A DNA stretch of 64,000 bases, taken from contig JABAZD010000028.1 in NCBI GenBank assembly GCA_018608705.1, positions 22,480-86,479 on the forward strand, read 5' to 3'. This document shows, one piece after another, positions 50,740-61,337 of the stretch; within the stretch, counting starts at the first letter, position 1, and every line of letters starts with the position of its first letter. The stretch comes from Flavobacteriaceae bacterium (lineage in GTDB: Bacteria > Bacteroidota > Bacteroidia > Flavobacteriales > Flavobacteriaceae). The notes beneath the pieces are model-generated. The model made no database searches and was not told the DNA's origin. It worked only from the letters and a program-made list of their open reading frames with translations. The position numbers were made by a program, and so were the translations under genes.

Positions 50740-50916
50740 TGACTAAGAATTAGGAGTTAAATATTTGATCTTCAAATATAATTTTAATTTTAGATTGATA
50801 AAATTATTAAACTTTAAATTTTTACAATTTAACTAACAATTTATAAAAAGAGTTAAGGTGAATAAGAAAGTGTTATTTCTTTTATATTTTTACATTTAAT
50901 TTTGAACTAACTAATT

Positions 50917-52839
50917 ATGAAATATTTAAGGTTAAATGAATATAAAGCTTTATTATACAGGGTTTTACTTGTATATCTTATGTATTCGTTTTCACGTTTT
51001 TTATTTTTTATATATAATTATTCTTTATTAGAAATAGATTCCCTTTTTGAATATTTTAGATTGAGTTATCATGGTCTAGCATTTGATACCACCTCAATAT
51101 TTTATTTAAATAGTTTGTTTGTAGTTTTATCAATTTTACCATTTTGGGTCAATACTAATAAAACTTATCAAAGATTCCTTTTTACAATTTATTTTTTAAC
51201 TAACTTGGTTGGTATTGCTTTTAATTTTGTGGACTTAATTTATTACAAATTTAACTACAATAGAACTACGATTTCTGAATGGGCTGTCATCGAAAACGAA
51301 AACAATTTATTTGCAATGTTTTTCCGTTTTATGGTAGGTTATTGGGATGTATTCTTATTGTTTTTTCTTATGTCTGCTTTCTGGATATTATTATACAAAA
51401 AGGTCAAGGTTCATGACCGTCCTTACTCAAAAGGAGTTTTTTCTTACGTATCCACATCAATTGTGACTTTTCTTTTAACAGCAACTATTATGGTTGGTGG
51501 AATTAGAGGAGATTTTAAAAAAAGTACCCGCCCTATAAATCTTGTAGATGCAAATAGGTACGTTAACAAAATTCAACATGCAGACTTTGTGTTAAATACG
51601 CCTTTTACAATTTTAAGGACTTTTAATAAAAAAACTTTTAAAAGAGTCCCATATGTTGTTCCAGATTTAGTTATTGATTCATTAGTTCAACCAATTAAAC
51701 GCTACAAAAATAAATTAAAAGTTAAGCCAAATATTGTTTTATTTATAACTGAAAGCTATGGAAGAGAATATATTGGTGCTTTTAATCAAAACACTAATAT
51801 TCCTGATTATAAAAGTTATACTCCTTTTCTAGATTCTTTAGCAACTAAGAGCCTAGTTTTTGATAATGCCTTTGCAAATGGCAGAAAATCCATTCACGGT
51901 ATGTCATCTATTTTGGCTGGCATTCCTTCTTTTAAAGACGCTTTTACATCTTCTCCATACGCTAATCAAGAAATTGAATCGGTTGTTTCTGTTTTAAATT
52001 CAGAAGGATACGACACTTCTTTTTTTCATGGTGCACCCAATGGATCTATGGGTTTTTTAGGATTTTCTAATATTCTTGGTTTTGATCATTACTATGGAAA
52101 AACAGAATTTGGGAATGATTCACTATTTGATGGTTTTTGGGGGATTTGGGATCTACCTTTTTTTCAGTTTATGAAAGATACGATAGATACTAAAAACACA
52201 CCGTTTTTTTCTACTATATTTACTGTTACATCACATGAGCCTTATATTATCCCTAATGAATTTGAGGGCCAATTCCCAAAAGGTAACTTACCAATGCATC
52301 AATGTGTTGGGTACACTGATTTTGCATTCAAGCAATTTTTTGAATCTGCTAAAAATGAAGAATGGTTCGATAATACTATTTTTATTATTACTGCTGATCA
52401 TACCAATCAAGTAGATTACAAGGAGTATTATAAGCCTATTAACCGATATGCTATCCCAATTATGATTTATAGTCCTGATAATAAATATGCAGGTCTAAAT
52501 AGTGATCTATCACAGCAAATTGATATATATCCAACTATTTTAAATATTGTTGGTTATGACAAGCCCTTTAGAAGCTGGGGACGTAGTTTGGTAGACGAAA
52601 GTTTAACTTCTACAATTCCTTTTGTAATGAATTTTAACGGTCAAAACTATCAATATAGTAAGGGGAATATAATTTGTATATTTGACGGAGTAAAAGCAAT
52701 TGGTTTTTACGATATTAATGATCTTGGATTAGAAATTAATCTAATTTCAAATAGAACTAAAAAAATGGATGACGTTGAATTGTCCTGTAAAGCATTTTTG
52801 AAAGATTATTTTGATAGAATCATCGATAAAAAGCTGTAA
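50917..52839 (+). CDS. LTA synthase family sulfatase (membrane phosphoglycerol transferase-like)
   Basis: N-terminal TMs; 'NIVLFITESYGREYIGAFN', 'FDNAFANGRKSIHGMSSILAGIPSF', 'FIITADHTNQ'. Confidence 0.92.
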   Translation: MKYLRLNEYKALLYRVLLVYLMYSFSRFLFFIYNYSLLEIDSLFEYFRLSYHGLAFDTTSIFYLNSLFVVLSILPFWVNTNKTYQRFLFTIYFLTNLVGIAFNFVDLIYYKFNYNRTTISEWAVIENENNLFAMFFRFMVGYWDVFLLFFLMSAFWILLYKKVKVHDRPYSKGVFSYVSTSIVTFLLTATIMVGGIRGDFKKSTRPINLVDANRYVNKIQHADFVLNTPFTILRTFNKKTFKRVPYVVPDLVIDSLVQPIKRYKNKLKVKPNIVLFITESYGREYIGAFNQNTNIPDYKSYTPFLDSLATKSLVFDNAFANGRKSIHGMSSILAGIPSFKDAFTSSPYANQEIESVVSVLNSEGYDTSFFHGAPNGSMGFLGFSNILGFDHYYGKTEFGNDSLFDGFWGIWDLPFFQFMKDTIDTKNTPFFSTIFTVTSHEPYIIPNEFEGQFPKGNLPMHQCVGYTDFAFKQFFESAKNEEWFDNTIFIITADHTNQVDYKEYYKPINRYAIPIMIYSPDNKYAGLNSDLSQQIDIYPTILNIVGYDKPFRSWGRSLVDESLTSTIPFVMNFNGQNYQYSKGNIICIFDGVKAIGFYDINDLGLEINLISNRTKKMDDVELSCKAFLKDYFDRIIDKKL

Positions 52840-52853
52840 AAAATTAATTACCA

Positions 52854-53420
52854 ATGAAAAAAATAATAATAATTTTTCTTTTTAGTATCCTGCTTTTAGG
52901 TATTTCAAAATATGTATATGATGTGCATTTTAATTTTAATTTTGAAGAGGTATCAAAAAATAAAGTTTATAAATCGGGTGTGATTCCACCTGAAAAAATC
53001 GCGAAATATATAGAGGAACATCAATTAAAAAGTGTTATTGATTTACGTTTTCCCCATACTAAGGATAAAATTAATAATCCTGAGATTCCAGAGCAATTAA
53101 TTGCTGAGAAGTTAGCAGTTGAAAAGTTGGATGGAGTTAACTATTTTAATTTAGGAACCGATCAAGTTCCTACTCAAGACACAGTCGACGAGTTCTTAGA
53201 AATTATGGATGATCTTTCAAATTATCCTGTACTCATCCATTGTTACCATGGGGTTGGACGTGCACAAATGTTTTCGGCAATATATAGAATTGAATATGAA
53301 GGGTATACTAACCAAGAAGCTAGAGAAAAAACAAGACTCTTGTTAAAAGGGAGTTCATTTGATCAGGGCGCTTCAAAAGGAGATTACCTAATCAATTACA
53401 AAGCCCGATCCAATAAATAA
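52854..53420 (+). CDS. Membrane-anchored dual-specificity / tyrosine phosphatase-like protein
   Basis: N-terminal TM then 'KSGVIPPEKIAKYIEEHQLKSVIDLR' and HCX5R 'HCYHGVGR'. Confidence 0.87.
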   Translation: MKKIIIIFLFSILLLGISKYVYDVHFNFNFEEVSKNKVYKSGVIPPEKIAKYIEEHQLKSVIDLRFPHTKDKINNPEIPEQLIAEKLAVEKLDGVNYFNLGTDQVPTQDTVDEFLEIMDDLSNYPVLIHCYHGVGRAQMFSAIYRIEYEGYTNQEAREKTRLLLKGSSFDQGASKGDYLINYKARSNK

Positions 53421-53500
53421 TAGTAAAACAACTCATTCTTGTTTTACATACACAAATATTTCCTGAAATTTATTTTAAATTAACCTTGTAATTCAACACT

Positions 53501-54631
53501 TTGAAATTCGATTTATTTAAAAAAGATACTGAAACTAGAGCAAGAGCTGCTACTTTAGTCACTGACCACGGGGTAATTGAAACTCCTATTTTTATGCCAG
53601 TAGGTACGGTCGGAACAGTCAAAGGAGTACATCAACGAGAACTAAAGAATGATATTGACCCAGATATTATTTTAGCTAACACCTATCATTTATTTCTTCG
53701 GCCTCAAATTGATATACTAGAAAAAGCTGGAGGTCTCCATAAGTTCATGAACTGGGATCGAAATATTTTAACAGACTCTGGAGGTTACCAAGTATACTCG
53801 TTATCTGCGAATCGTAAAATTAAAGAGGAGGGTGTCAAGTTTAAAAGCCACATTGACGGAACTATGCATACCTTTACACCTGAAAATGTAATGGAAATTC
53901 AACGAAGCATTGGTGCAGATATCATCATGGCATTTGACGAATGCACCCCATATCCTTGTGATTATAATTATGCTAAAAGATCAATGCATATGACACACCG
54001 CTGGTTAGAGCGTTGTATAAATCACCTCGAGAAGACTCCTCTTAAATATGATCACAATCAAGCATTCTTTCCTATAGTCCAGGGAAGTACATATAAAGAT
54101 CTTCGGCGTCAATCTGCTGAATATATTGCTAATGCGGGTGCTGTTGGAAATGCAATTGGAGGTTTGTCAGTTGGAGAACCTGCTGAAGAAATGTATGCTA
54201 TGACTGATATTGTATGTGAAATACTTCCGGAAAATAAACCAAGATATTTAATGGGTGTAGGAACTCCAATTAATATTTTAGAAAATATTGCCTTAGGTAT
54301 AGATATGTTTGATTGTGTAATGCCAACTCGTAATGCTAGAAACGGAATGTTATTTACTGCATATGGTTCTATAAATATTAAAAATCAAAAATGGAAAGAT
54401 GATTTTTCCCCAATTGACGAAATGGGCATTACTTTTGTAGATACTGAATATTCAAAAGCATATTTAAAACATTTGTTTAGTGTGAATGAATTATTAGGCA
54501 AACAAATAGCAACGATACATAATTTAGGTTTTTATCTTTGGCTAACACGACAAGCTAGAAAACACATAATAGCTGGAGATTTTGGGACTTGGAAAGCAAT
54601 GATGGTCAAACAAATGGATAATCGTCTCTGA
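53501..54631 (+). CDS. tgt: tRNA-guanine transglycosylase
   Basis: 'FMPVGTVGTVKGV', 'NWDRNILTDSGGYQVYSLSANRKIKEEGVKFKSHIDG', 'FDCVMPTRNARNGMLFT'. Confidence 0.96.
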   Translation: MKFDLFKKDTETRARAATLVTDHGVIETPIFMPVGTVGTVKGVHQRELKNDIDPDIILANTYHLFLRPQIDILEKAGGLHKFMNWDRNILTDSGGYQVYSLSANRKIKEEGVKFKSHIDGTMHTFTPENVMEIQRSIGADIIMAFDECTPYPCDYNYAKRSMHMTHRWLERCINHLEKTPLKYDHNQAFFPIVQGSTYKDLRRQSAEYIANAGAVGNAIGGLSVGEPAEEMYAMTDIVCEILPENKPRYLMGVGTPINILENIALGIDMFDCVMPTRNARNGMLFTAYGSINIKNQKWKDDFSPIDEMGITFVDTEYSKAYLKHLFSVNELLGKQIATIHNLGFYLWLTRQARKHIIAGDFGTWKAMMVKQMDNRL

Positions 54632-54634
54632 TAT

Positions 54635-55708
54635 ATGAAGATTTTAGATTGGTACATATTAAAAAGATATTTGTTTACATTTTTTATGATGTTACTTCTG
54701 TTTATTCCTATAGGAATAACAGTCAACCTTGCCGAAAAAATTGATCGTATATTAGAAAACGAAGTCCCATTTAATGAAGTAGCTTCTTTCTATTTTGATT
54801 TCACTATTTACTTTGCCAATTTGTTATTCCCATTATTTTTATTCTTGTCGGTCATATGGTTTACTTCTAAGCTAGCCAACAATACAGAAGTAGTAGCCTT
54901 CTTAAGTTCTGGTGTTTCCTTTTCACGCTTTTTAAGACCTTACTTTATTGGAGCCACATTTATTGCTTTTTTAGCTCTAATGTTAGGAATGTATTGGGCA
55001 CCAATAGCAAGTAAGGGTTTCAATGAGTTTAATTATAAATACCTCAATAATTCTAAGGTTTCTGAAACACAGCATATTTACAGACAGATTAATGATAATG
55101 AGTACATTTATGTTAGTAATTTTGACCCAAAAACTAAACGTGGAAATAATTTTACACTAGAGCATTTTGAAGAAAACAAGCTAGTTTACAAAATATCAGC
55201 ATCTGCTATCAGATATGTAGAAAAAGATAGTTCCTATAACTTAACTAACTATAATTTAAGAATTATAGGGTCAGATAATGATCAGCTTGAGTATTTACGA
55301 ACTAAAGACACTATTTTTAGCTTTGATTTAGAAGACCTAACACCTCCCAAATATGTAGCCGAAACTCTGACATATGGTGAATTAACTCGATTTATTTCTA
55401 GAGAGGAAGTTCGAGGTTCGTCCAACATTAGTCGTTACAAAGTAGTTCAATACAAAAAATGGAGTTTACCTGTCTCAGTATTTATCTTGACTATTATAGC
55501 CGTTGCGGTTTCATCTATTAAGAGGAGAGGAGGAATGGGTATTAATTTAGCTTTTGGAATTGTAATAGCCATGATCTATGTTTTTTTTGACAAGGTCTTT
55601 GGAGTTATGGCTGAACAATCTGATTTTTCTCCACTTTTAGCTGTTTGGTTTCCAAATATTTTATTTGGTACACTTGCAATTTATCTATTATATAATGCTA
55701 AGCGTTAA
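54635..55708 (+). CDS. LptF/LptG family permease
   Basis: 'MKILDWYILKRYLFTFFMMLLLFIPI', 'NTEVVAFLSSGVSFSRFLRPYFIGA', C-terminal 'LLAVWFPNILFGTLAIYLLY'. Confidence 0.92.
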   Translation: MKILDWYILKRYLFTFFMMLLLFIPIGITVNLAEKIDRILENEVPFNEVASFYFDFTIYFANLLFPLFLFLSVIWFTSKLANNTEVVAFLSSGVSFSRFLRPYFIGATFIAFLALMLGMYWAPIASKGFNEFNYKYLNNSKVSETQHIYRQINDNEYIYVSNFDPKTKRGNNFTLEHFEENKLVYKISASAIRYVEKDSSYNLTNYNLRIIGSDNDQLEYLRTKDTIFSFDLEDLTPPKYVAETLTYGELTRFISREEVRGSSNISRYKVVQYKKWSLPVSVFILTIIAVAVSSIKRRGGMGINLAFGIVIAMIYVFFDKVFGVMAEQSDFSPLLAVWFPNILFGTLAIYLLYNAKR

Positions 55709-56582
55709 AACAAAGAACTACATCCATTTACATCTACTTGTGATTATTGCTGGATTTACGGCTATAATTGGCGAGTTAATAACTCTTGAAGCAGTTCCAT
55801 TAGTTTGGTATCGAATGATTATAGCAGCGTTATTGATGATTATTTATATAAAACTTAAAAAGTTTTCCTTAAAAGTTCCTCTAAAAGTAGTTATTCAATT
55901 TTCTATCGCAGGAGTAATAATAGCACTTCATTGGATTACTTTCTTTGCAGCTATTAAGGTTTCAAATATATCAATCACTTTGGCCATGTTCTCAACAGGA
56001 GCATTTTTCGCATCGCTTATTGAGCCCTTATTTTTTAAACGTAAAATAATTGGTTATGAAATATTTTTCGGTCTTATTGTATTCATTGGAGTTGGGTTGA
56101 TTACACAAACAGAATTTAAGTATTTAATGGGGATCGTGCTAGGAATAAGCTCTGCATTATTTTCTACTTTATTTGCTGTTCTTAACGGTAGATTCGTTAA
56201 GAACTATAAGCCTTCTATAATTTCATTTTACGAGTTTATATTTGGAGTTGTATTTATATCCATTTTTTTGGCTCTCAGCGGGGATGGTTTTAGTTTAGGT
56301 TATTTCCGACTTTCGTCTTCTGATTGGATATACTTATTTATTTTAGCTTCTATTTGTACTGCTTATGCTTTTATAGGATCTGTTCAAGTTATGAAGTACT
56401 TAACTCCGTACTCCGTTGTATTAACCTACAATTTGGAACCCATATATGGAATTGTTTTAGCTTTGGTGTTATTTCCTGAATCAGAGACAATGCAGCCTTT
56501 ATTTTATTTAGGAGCTTGCCTGATTATTTGTACAGTTTTATTGAATGCACTATTTAAAAATATCAAAAAACCTAAAATCTAA
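55695..56582 (+). CDS. EamA/DMT family transporter
   Basis: Ten hydrophobic segments; 'LVWYRMIIAALLMIIYI', 'ALHWITFFAAIKVSNISITLAMFSTGAFFASLIEPLFFKRK', 'VLTYNLEPIYGIVLALVLFPE'. Confidence 0.9.
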   Translation: MLSVKTKNYIHLHLLVIIAGFTAIIGELITLEAVPLVWYRMIIAALLMIIYIKLKKFSLKVPLKVVIQFSIAGVIIALHWITFFAAIKVSNISITLAMFSTGAFFASLIEPLFFKRKIIGYEIFFGLIVFIGVGLITQTEFKYLMGIVLGISSALFSTLFAVLNGRFVKNYKPSIISFYEFIFGVVFISIFLALSGDGFSLGYFRLSSSDWIYLFILASICTAYAFIGSVQVMKYLTPYSVVLTYNLEPIYGIVLALVLFPESETMQPLFYLGACLIICTVLLNALFKNIKKPKI

Positions 56583-56652
56583 GCTTTGAAATTTATTTAA
56601 AGAGATTAAAGTTTTTATATTTGTAATTGAATTAAACTAATATTGAATTTCT

Positions 56653-57606
56653 ATGGAATATCTAGAATTTGAGTTACCCATTAAGGAATTAGAAGATCAA
56701 TTGCAAAAATGTCAGATTATTGGAAAAGAAAGTGATGTCGACGTTTCTGAAACATCCTTGCAAATCCTTCAAAAATTAGATATTGCTAAAAAAGAAATTT
56801 ATAAAAACCTCTCACCATGGCAACGGGTTCAACTTTCTAGGCATCCAAACCGTCCTTACACGCTAGATTATATTAATTCTATTTGTGGAGATTCGTTTTT
56901 GGAGCTTCATGGAGACCGAAACTTCAAAGACGATAAAGCTATGATTGGTGGTTTAGGTAAAATTGGCGATCAAAGCTTCATGTTTATCGGACAACAAAAA
57001 GGTTACAATACCAAAACACGTCAATATAGAAATTTTGGTATGGCTAATCCAGAAGGATACAGAAAAGCACTTCGCTTAATGAAATCTGCAGAAAAATTTG
57101 GAATTCCTGTAGTTTCGCTTATTGATACTCCAGGCGCCTATCCTGGTTTAGAAGCAGAAGAGCGCGGACAAGGAGAAGCTATAGCCAGGAATATATTAGA
57201 AATGACTCGCTTGAAAGTGCCAATAATCACTATAATAATCGGTGAAGGAGCTTCAGGTGGTGCTTTAGGAATAGGAGTAGGAGATAAAGTTCTAATGTTG
57301 GAAAATACTTGGTATTCTGTTATATCTCCAGAATCTTGTTCATCTATACTATGGAGAAGCTGGGAGTATAAAGAACAAGCCGCTACTGCTCTAAAATTAA
57401 CGGCGAAAGATATGAAAAGAATGAAGTTAGTTGACGAGATTATAAAAGAACCTTTGGGTGGTGCACACAAAGATCGTAACAAAACTTTTTTAACAGTTTC
57501 AAACGCTATTGTCAAATCTTACACTGAATTCAAAAACTTATCACCAAAAGAATTAGTTGCAAAACGAATGAATAAGTATTCAAAAATGGGAGTTTTTAAC
57601 GATTAA
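56653..57606 (+). CDS. accA: Acetyl-CoA carboxylase carboxyltransferase alpha subunit
   Basis: '[18 protein letters not shown]', '[21 protein letters not shown]', '[23 protein letters not shown]'. Confidence 0.97.
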   Translation: MEYLEFELPIKELEDQLQKCQIIGKESDVDVSETSLQILQKLDIAKKEIYKNLSPWQRVQLSRHPNRPYTLDYINSICGDSFLELHGDRNFKDDKAMIGGLGKIGDQSFMFIGQQKGYNTKTRQYRNFGMANPEGYRKALRLMKSAEKFGIPVVSLIDTPGAYPGLEAEERGQGEAIARNILEMTRLKVPIITIIIGEGASGGALGIGVGDKVLMLENTWYSVISPESCSSILWRSWEYKEQAATALKLTAKDMKRMKLVDEIIKEPLGGAHKDRNKTFLTVSNAIVKSYTEFKNLSPKELVAKRMNKYSKMGVFND

Positions 57607-57631
57607 TTCATAATCTCCTTCCAGAAAAAAC

Positions 57632-57662
57632 AAAAAGTCAAGTCTAATACTTGACTTTTTTA
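57632..57662 (+). terminator. Intrinsic terminator after accA
   Basis: AAAAAGTCAAG-TCTAATA-CTTGACTTTTT. Confidence 0.85.
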
Positions 57663-57762
57663 GTGCTTATTAACAATATTTCTAACTTATAAACAGTTTT
57701 CTTGTTAAGTATACAAAGATTAATTTTCTATGTAATGTCCATATTTTAAGTATTTTAGTTAA

Positions 57763-59298
57763 ATGAAACAGCCGGACCAAGTAAAAGTATATAAATCTGA
57801 TAACAGCAAGTTAATTAGCTTAGAGAAAGGTAAAATCCCCCCTCAAGCTACTGATTTAGAAGAGGTTGTTCTTGGAGCTATGATGATCGATAAAAAGGGA
57901 GTCGATGAGGTTATAGATATCCTTAGTGTTGATGCCTTCTACAAAGACTCTCATCAGTATATCTTTGAGTCCATATTGCAACTGTTTGAGAATAGTGAAC
58001 CTGTTGATTTACTAACAGTTTCGTCCCAATTACGTAAAAATTCTAAATTAGATTTAGTAGGTGGCGACTTTTATTTAATATCACTAACGCAAAAAGTATC
58101 TTCATCAGCTCACATTGAGTTTCATGCACGTATTATTTTACAGAAATTTATACAACGAAGTTTAATCAAAATTTCAAATGAAATTATTGAAGATTCTTTT
58201 GATGAAACAAAAGATGTTTTTGATTTATTGGACAAGGCTGAAACAAGATTATACGAGGTTACGCAAGGGAATATAAAAAAATCAACAGAAACAGCTCAGG
58301 ATTTAGTTTTTCAAGCAAAGAAAAAAATTGAAGAAATTTCAAATAAAGAAGGCCTTAGTGGTGTGCCTTCAGGATTTGATAAATTAGATAAACTTACATC
58401 TGGTTGGCAAGAAAGTGATTTAGTTATTATAGCAGCCCGTCCTGGAATGGGTAAAACAGCTTTGACACTTTCTATGGCCCGTAATATTGCGGTTACACAA
58501 AATATTCCTGTGGCTTTCTTTTCGTTAGAGATGTCATCAGTTCAGTTAATTACAAGGTTAATATCTTCTGAAACTGGTTTAAGTTCGGATAAGCTTAGAA
58601 CAGGACGACTTGAAAAACATGAATGGGAACAGTTAAATGTCAAGGTTAAGTCCCTAGAGAAAGCTCCATTATACATTGATGACACTCCATCTTTATCTAT
58701 TTTTGATCTAAGAGCTAAAGCCCGTAGACTGGCATCTCAAAACGGAATAAAATTAATAATTGTAGATTATTTACAGTTAATGACTGGGGGTGGTAGTCAG
58801 AAAAACGGAAATCGTGAACAAGAAATCTCTATGATTTCAAGAAACCTAAAAGCTTTAGCAAAAGAGTTGAGTATTCCCGTAATTGCCTTATCGCAGCTTT
58901 CAAGAGCAGTTGAAACACGTGGAGGAAGTAAAAGGCCTCTACTTTCTGATTTGAGGGAGTCAGGGGCTATTGAACAAGATGCAGATATAGTTTCTTTTAT
59001 TTACCGCCCTGAATATTATAAGATTGATGAATGGGATGATGAACAACATACTCCTTCAGAAGGTCAGGCTGAATTTATAATAGCCAAGCACCGTAACGGA
59101 GGATTAGAAAACATCAGATTAAAATTTATTGCTCATTTGGGTAAGTTTGATAATTTGGATGACTTTGATTCTCCATTTGATACTGAGTTTCACTCTAAAA
59201 TGAATGCTGCTGCAAATGACGACACTTTTAAACAAGACGATTTTAGAGTAGATCCAAGTCAAGCTTTTGGAGATACCAACGACGACACACCCTACTAG
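57763..59298 (+). CDS. dnaB: Replicative DNA helicase
   Basis: 'PPQATDLEEVVLGAMMIDKKGVDEV', 'SDLVIIAARPGMGKTALTLSMARNIA', 'LSDLRESGAIEQDADIVSFIYRPEYY'. Confidence 0.97.
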   Translation: MKQPDQVKVYKSDNSKLISLEKGKIPPQATDLEEVVLGAMMIDKKGVDEVIDILSVDAFYKDSHQYIFESILQLFENSEPVDLLTVSSQLRKNSKLDLVGGDFYLISLTQKVSSSAHIEFHARIILQKFIQRSLIKISNEIIEDSFDETKDVFDLLDKAETRLYEVTQGNIKKSTETAQDLVFQAKKKIEEISNKEGLSGVPSGFDKLDKLTSGWQESDLVIIAARPGMGKTALTLSMARNIAVTQNIPVAFFSLEMSSVQLITRLISSETGLSSDKLRTGRLEKHEWEQLNVKVKSLEKAPLYIDDTPSLSIFDLRAKARRLASQNGIKLIIVDYLQLMTGGGSQKNGNREQEISMISRNLKALAKELSIPVIALSQLSRAVETRGGSKRPLLSDLRESGAIEQDADIVSFIYRPEYYKIDEWDDEQHTPSEGQAEFIIAKHRNGGLENIRLKFIAHLGKFDNLDDFDSPFDTEFHSKMNAAANDDTFKQDDFRVDPSQAFGDTNDDTPY

Positions 59299-59325
59299 CG
59301 TCTTAATTTTAATGATTTTTATAGA

Positions 59326-60582
59326 GTGAAAAAGTTAATATTTATACTTTGCTTGTTTTATTCCTTGAGTTCTTTTGCATCATTCATATTAATTCCTATG
59401 GACGCTGAAGGTCAGAAAAGTCATTTAAAAGCTTATGGAATCACATATTGGGCTTTAAATAAACAACAAGATGTAAAGTGGCTTCTCAACTATAGGGGAG
59501 GTTCTTTTCTAATACCATTTGTTGACTCTATTGAGAAAGAATGTTTGATTAGAGGGGTTTCTTATGAACTTCTAAGTAACCAAAAAGTCGAATCTATTTT
59601 AAATGAAATTAAGAGCCCCAGTAAAAACATGGACGCTGTGATTCTTGAAAAGGCTCCTAAAATCGCAGTGTATTCTCCAAATGGTAACCAACCTTGGGAT
59701 GATGCTGTTACGATGGTTTTGACTTATGCAGAAATTCCTTATGAAACTATTTATGATACAGAAGTTTTAAACGATGCTTTGTTGCTTTATGATTGGTTAC
59801 ATCTCCACCATGAAGATTTTACAGGTCAATATGGGAAGTTTTATAGAGCATATAGAAATGCTGCTTGGTATATAAATCAACAACAAACCGCTGAGAAACT
59901 TGCTTTTTCTTTGGGCTACAATAAGGTTTCAGATCAAAAACTAGCGGTGGCTAAAAAAATAAGAGAATACGTATTGGGTGGTGGGTTTATGTTTGCAATG
60001 TGTAGTGCAACAGATAGTTTCGATGTAGCTTTAGCAGCTTATGAAGTCGATATTTGTGAACCAATGTTTGACGGAGATGGCACATCTCCAAACTATCAAA
60101 GTAAACTTGACTATTCAAAAACATTTGCTTTCAGGGATTTTATTATTGAACGTGATCCAAAAGTTTATGAGTTTTCAAATATAGACATGACCCAGAAGCG
60201 TCAAATTTCTAAAGAACTAGATTATTTTACGTTAATGGATTATTCGGCTAAATGGGATCCTATTCCTACTATGCTTAATCAAAACCATACAGTACTTGTT
60301 AAAGGTTTTATGGGGCAAACAACTTCTTACAACAGAGATCTTATTAAATCAAATGTATTAGTAATGGGAGAAAATAAGGCAAATGGAGAAGCCCGATACA
60401 TACACGGAATTAAAGGAAAAGGGTTTTTTACTTTTTATGGGGGACATGACCCTGAGGATTATACACATAGAATAGGAGATCCTAAAACAGAGCTAGACTT
60501 ACATCCAACTTCTCCTGGATATCGTCTTATTTTAAATAATGTTTTATTTCCAGCTGCACGCAAGAAAAAACAAAAAACCTAA
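59326..60582 (+). CDS. Exported conserved protein, often annotated asparagine synthetase B-like in this phylum
   Basis: Signal peptide; 'ILIPMDAEGQKSHLKAYGITYWAL', 'LLYDWLHLHHEDFTGQYGKF', 'VLGGGFMFAMCSATDSFDVAL'; no PP-loop or N-terminal Cys glutaminase motif seen. Confidence 0.7.
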   Translation: MKKLIFILCLFYSLSSFASFILIPMDAEGQKSHLKAYGITYWALNKQQDVKWLLNYRGGSFLIPFVDSIEKECLIRGVSYELLSNQKVESILNEIKSPSKNMDAVILEKAPKIAVYSPNGNQPWDDAVTMVLTYAEIPYETIYDTEVLNDALLLYDWLHLHHEDFTGQYGKFYRAYRNAAWYINQQQTAEKLAFSLGYNKVSDQKLAVAKKIREYVLGGGFMFAMCSATDSFDVALAAYEVDICEPMFDGDGTSPNYQSKLDYSKTFAFRDFIIERDPKVYEFSNIDMTQKRQISKELDYFTLMDYSAKWDPIPTMLNQNHTVLVKGFMGQTTSYNRDLIKSNVLVMGENKANGEARYIHGIKGKGFFTFYGGHDPEDYTHRIGDPKTELDLHPTSPGYRLILNNVLFPAARKKKQKT

Positions 60583-60609
60583 ATATTTTAGTATTGACTT
60601 TATTAAATT

Positions 60610-60641
60610 AAAAAAGCCCACTAATTTGAGTGGGCTTTTTT
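60610..60641. terminator. Bidirectional intrinsic terminator between convergent 59326 ORF and rplT
   Basis: AAAAAAGCCCACT-AATTTG-AGTGGGCTTTTTT. Confidence 0.92.
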
Positions 60642-60675
60642 ATGTAAGCGAATATTATACAGTAAGGCAAAAGCC

Positions 60676-61020
60676 TTAATTTAATTTGTCAATTATAGCT
60701 TTGAAGGCTGCAGGATCATTCATCGCTAAATCTGCCAAAACTTTACGATTTAGGTCAATATTTTTAGTTTTGAGTTTTCCCATGAATTGTGAATAAGATA
60801 ATCCATGCGCTCTTGATCCAGCGTTTATACGCATGATCCATAATGCTCGGAATGTTCTCTTTTTGTTTCTACGATCTCTGTAAGCGTAGAGCATGGCTTT
60901 GTCAACTGCGTTTTTTGCAACAGTCCATACATTTTTACGACGTCCAAAGTATCCTTTGGCCTGTTTTAATACTTTTTTTCTGCGGGCTCTTTTGGCCACT
61001 GAATTTACTGATCTTGGCAT
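60676..61020 (-). CDS. rplT: 50S ribosomal protein L20
   Basis: '[42 protein letters not shown]'. Confidence 0.97.
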   Translation of the reverse strand: MPRSVNSVAKRARRKKVLKQAKGYFGRRKNVWTVAKNAVDKAMLYAYRDRRNKKRTFRALWIMRINAGSRAHGLSYSQFMGKLKTKNIDLNRKVLADLAMNDPAAFKAIIDKLN

Positions 61021-61114
61021 TTTTTGATGTTTTTTGTAGTAGGCGACTCAATATTGAATACTTTTATTAGCCTAACTCCATGGTTTATAAAAATTTGTTT
61101 AACCTAGCAATTAA

Positions 61115-61312
61115 TTACTTTAAACGTAACTGTTGCTTAATGTTGGCTTCATCACTTGTATGTACTAGTGTACTGTGAGTGAGAGCGAGCTTACGTTTTT
61201 TAGACTTTTTCGTTAGAATGTGGCTTTTGAACGCATGCTTTCTTTTGATTTTTCCAGTACCAGTTAACTTAAATCGTTTTTTGGCACTAGACTTGGTTTT
61301 CATTTTAGGCAT
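61115..61312 (-). CDS. rpmI: 50S ribosomal protein L35
   Basis: '[42 protein letters not shown]'. Confidence 0.97.
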   Translation of the reverse strand: MPKMKTKSSAKKRFKLTGTGKIKRKHAFKSHILTKKSKKRKLALTHSTLVHTSDEANIKQQLRLK

Positions 61313-61337
61313 TTTCTACTTTATTTAGTTACTTCGC

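Noticed and set aside
57138-57515. 125-aa ORF antisense to accA
   Set aside because: Shadow ORF; accA frame is unambiguous.
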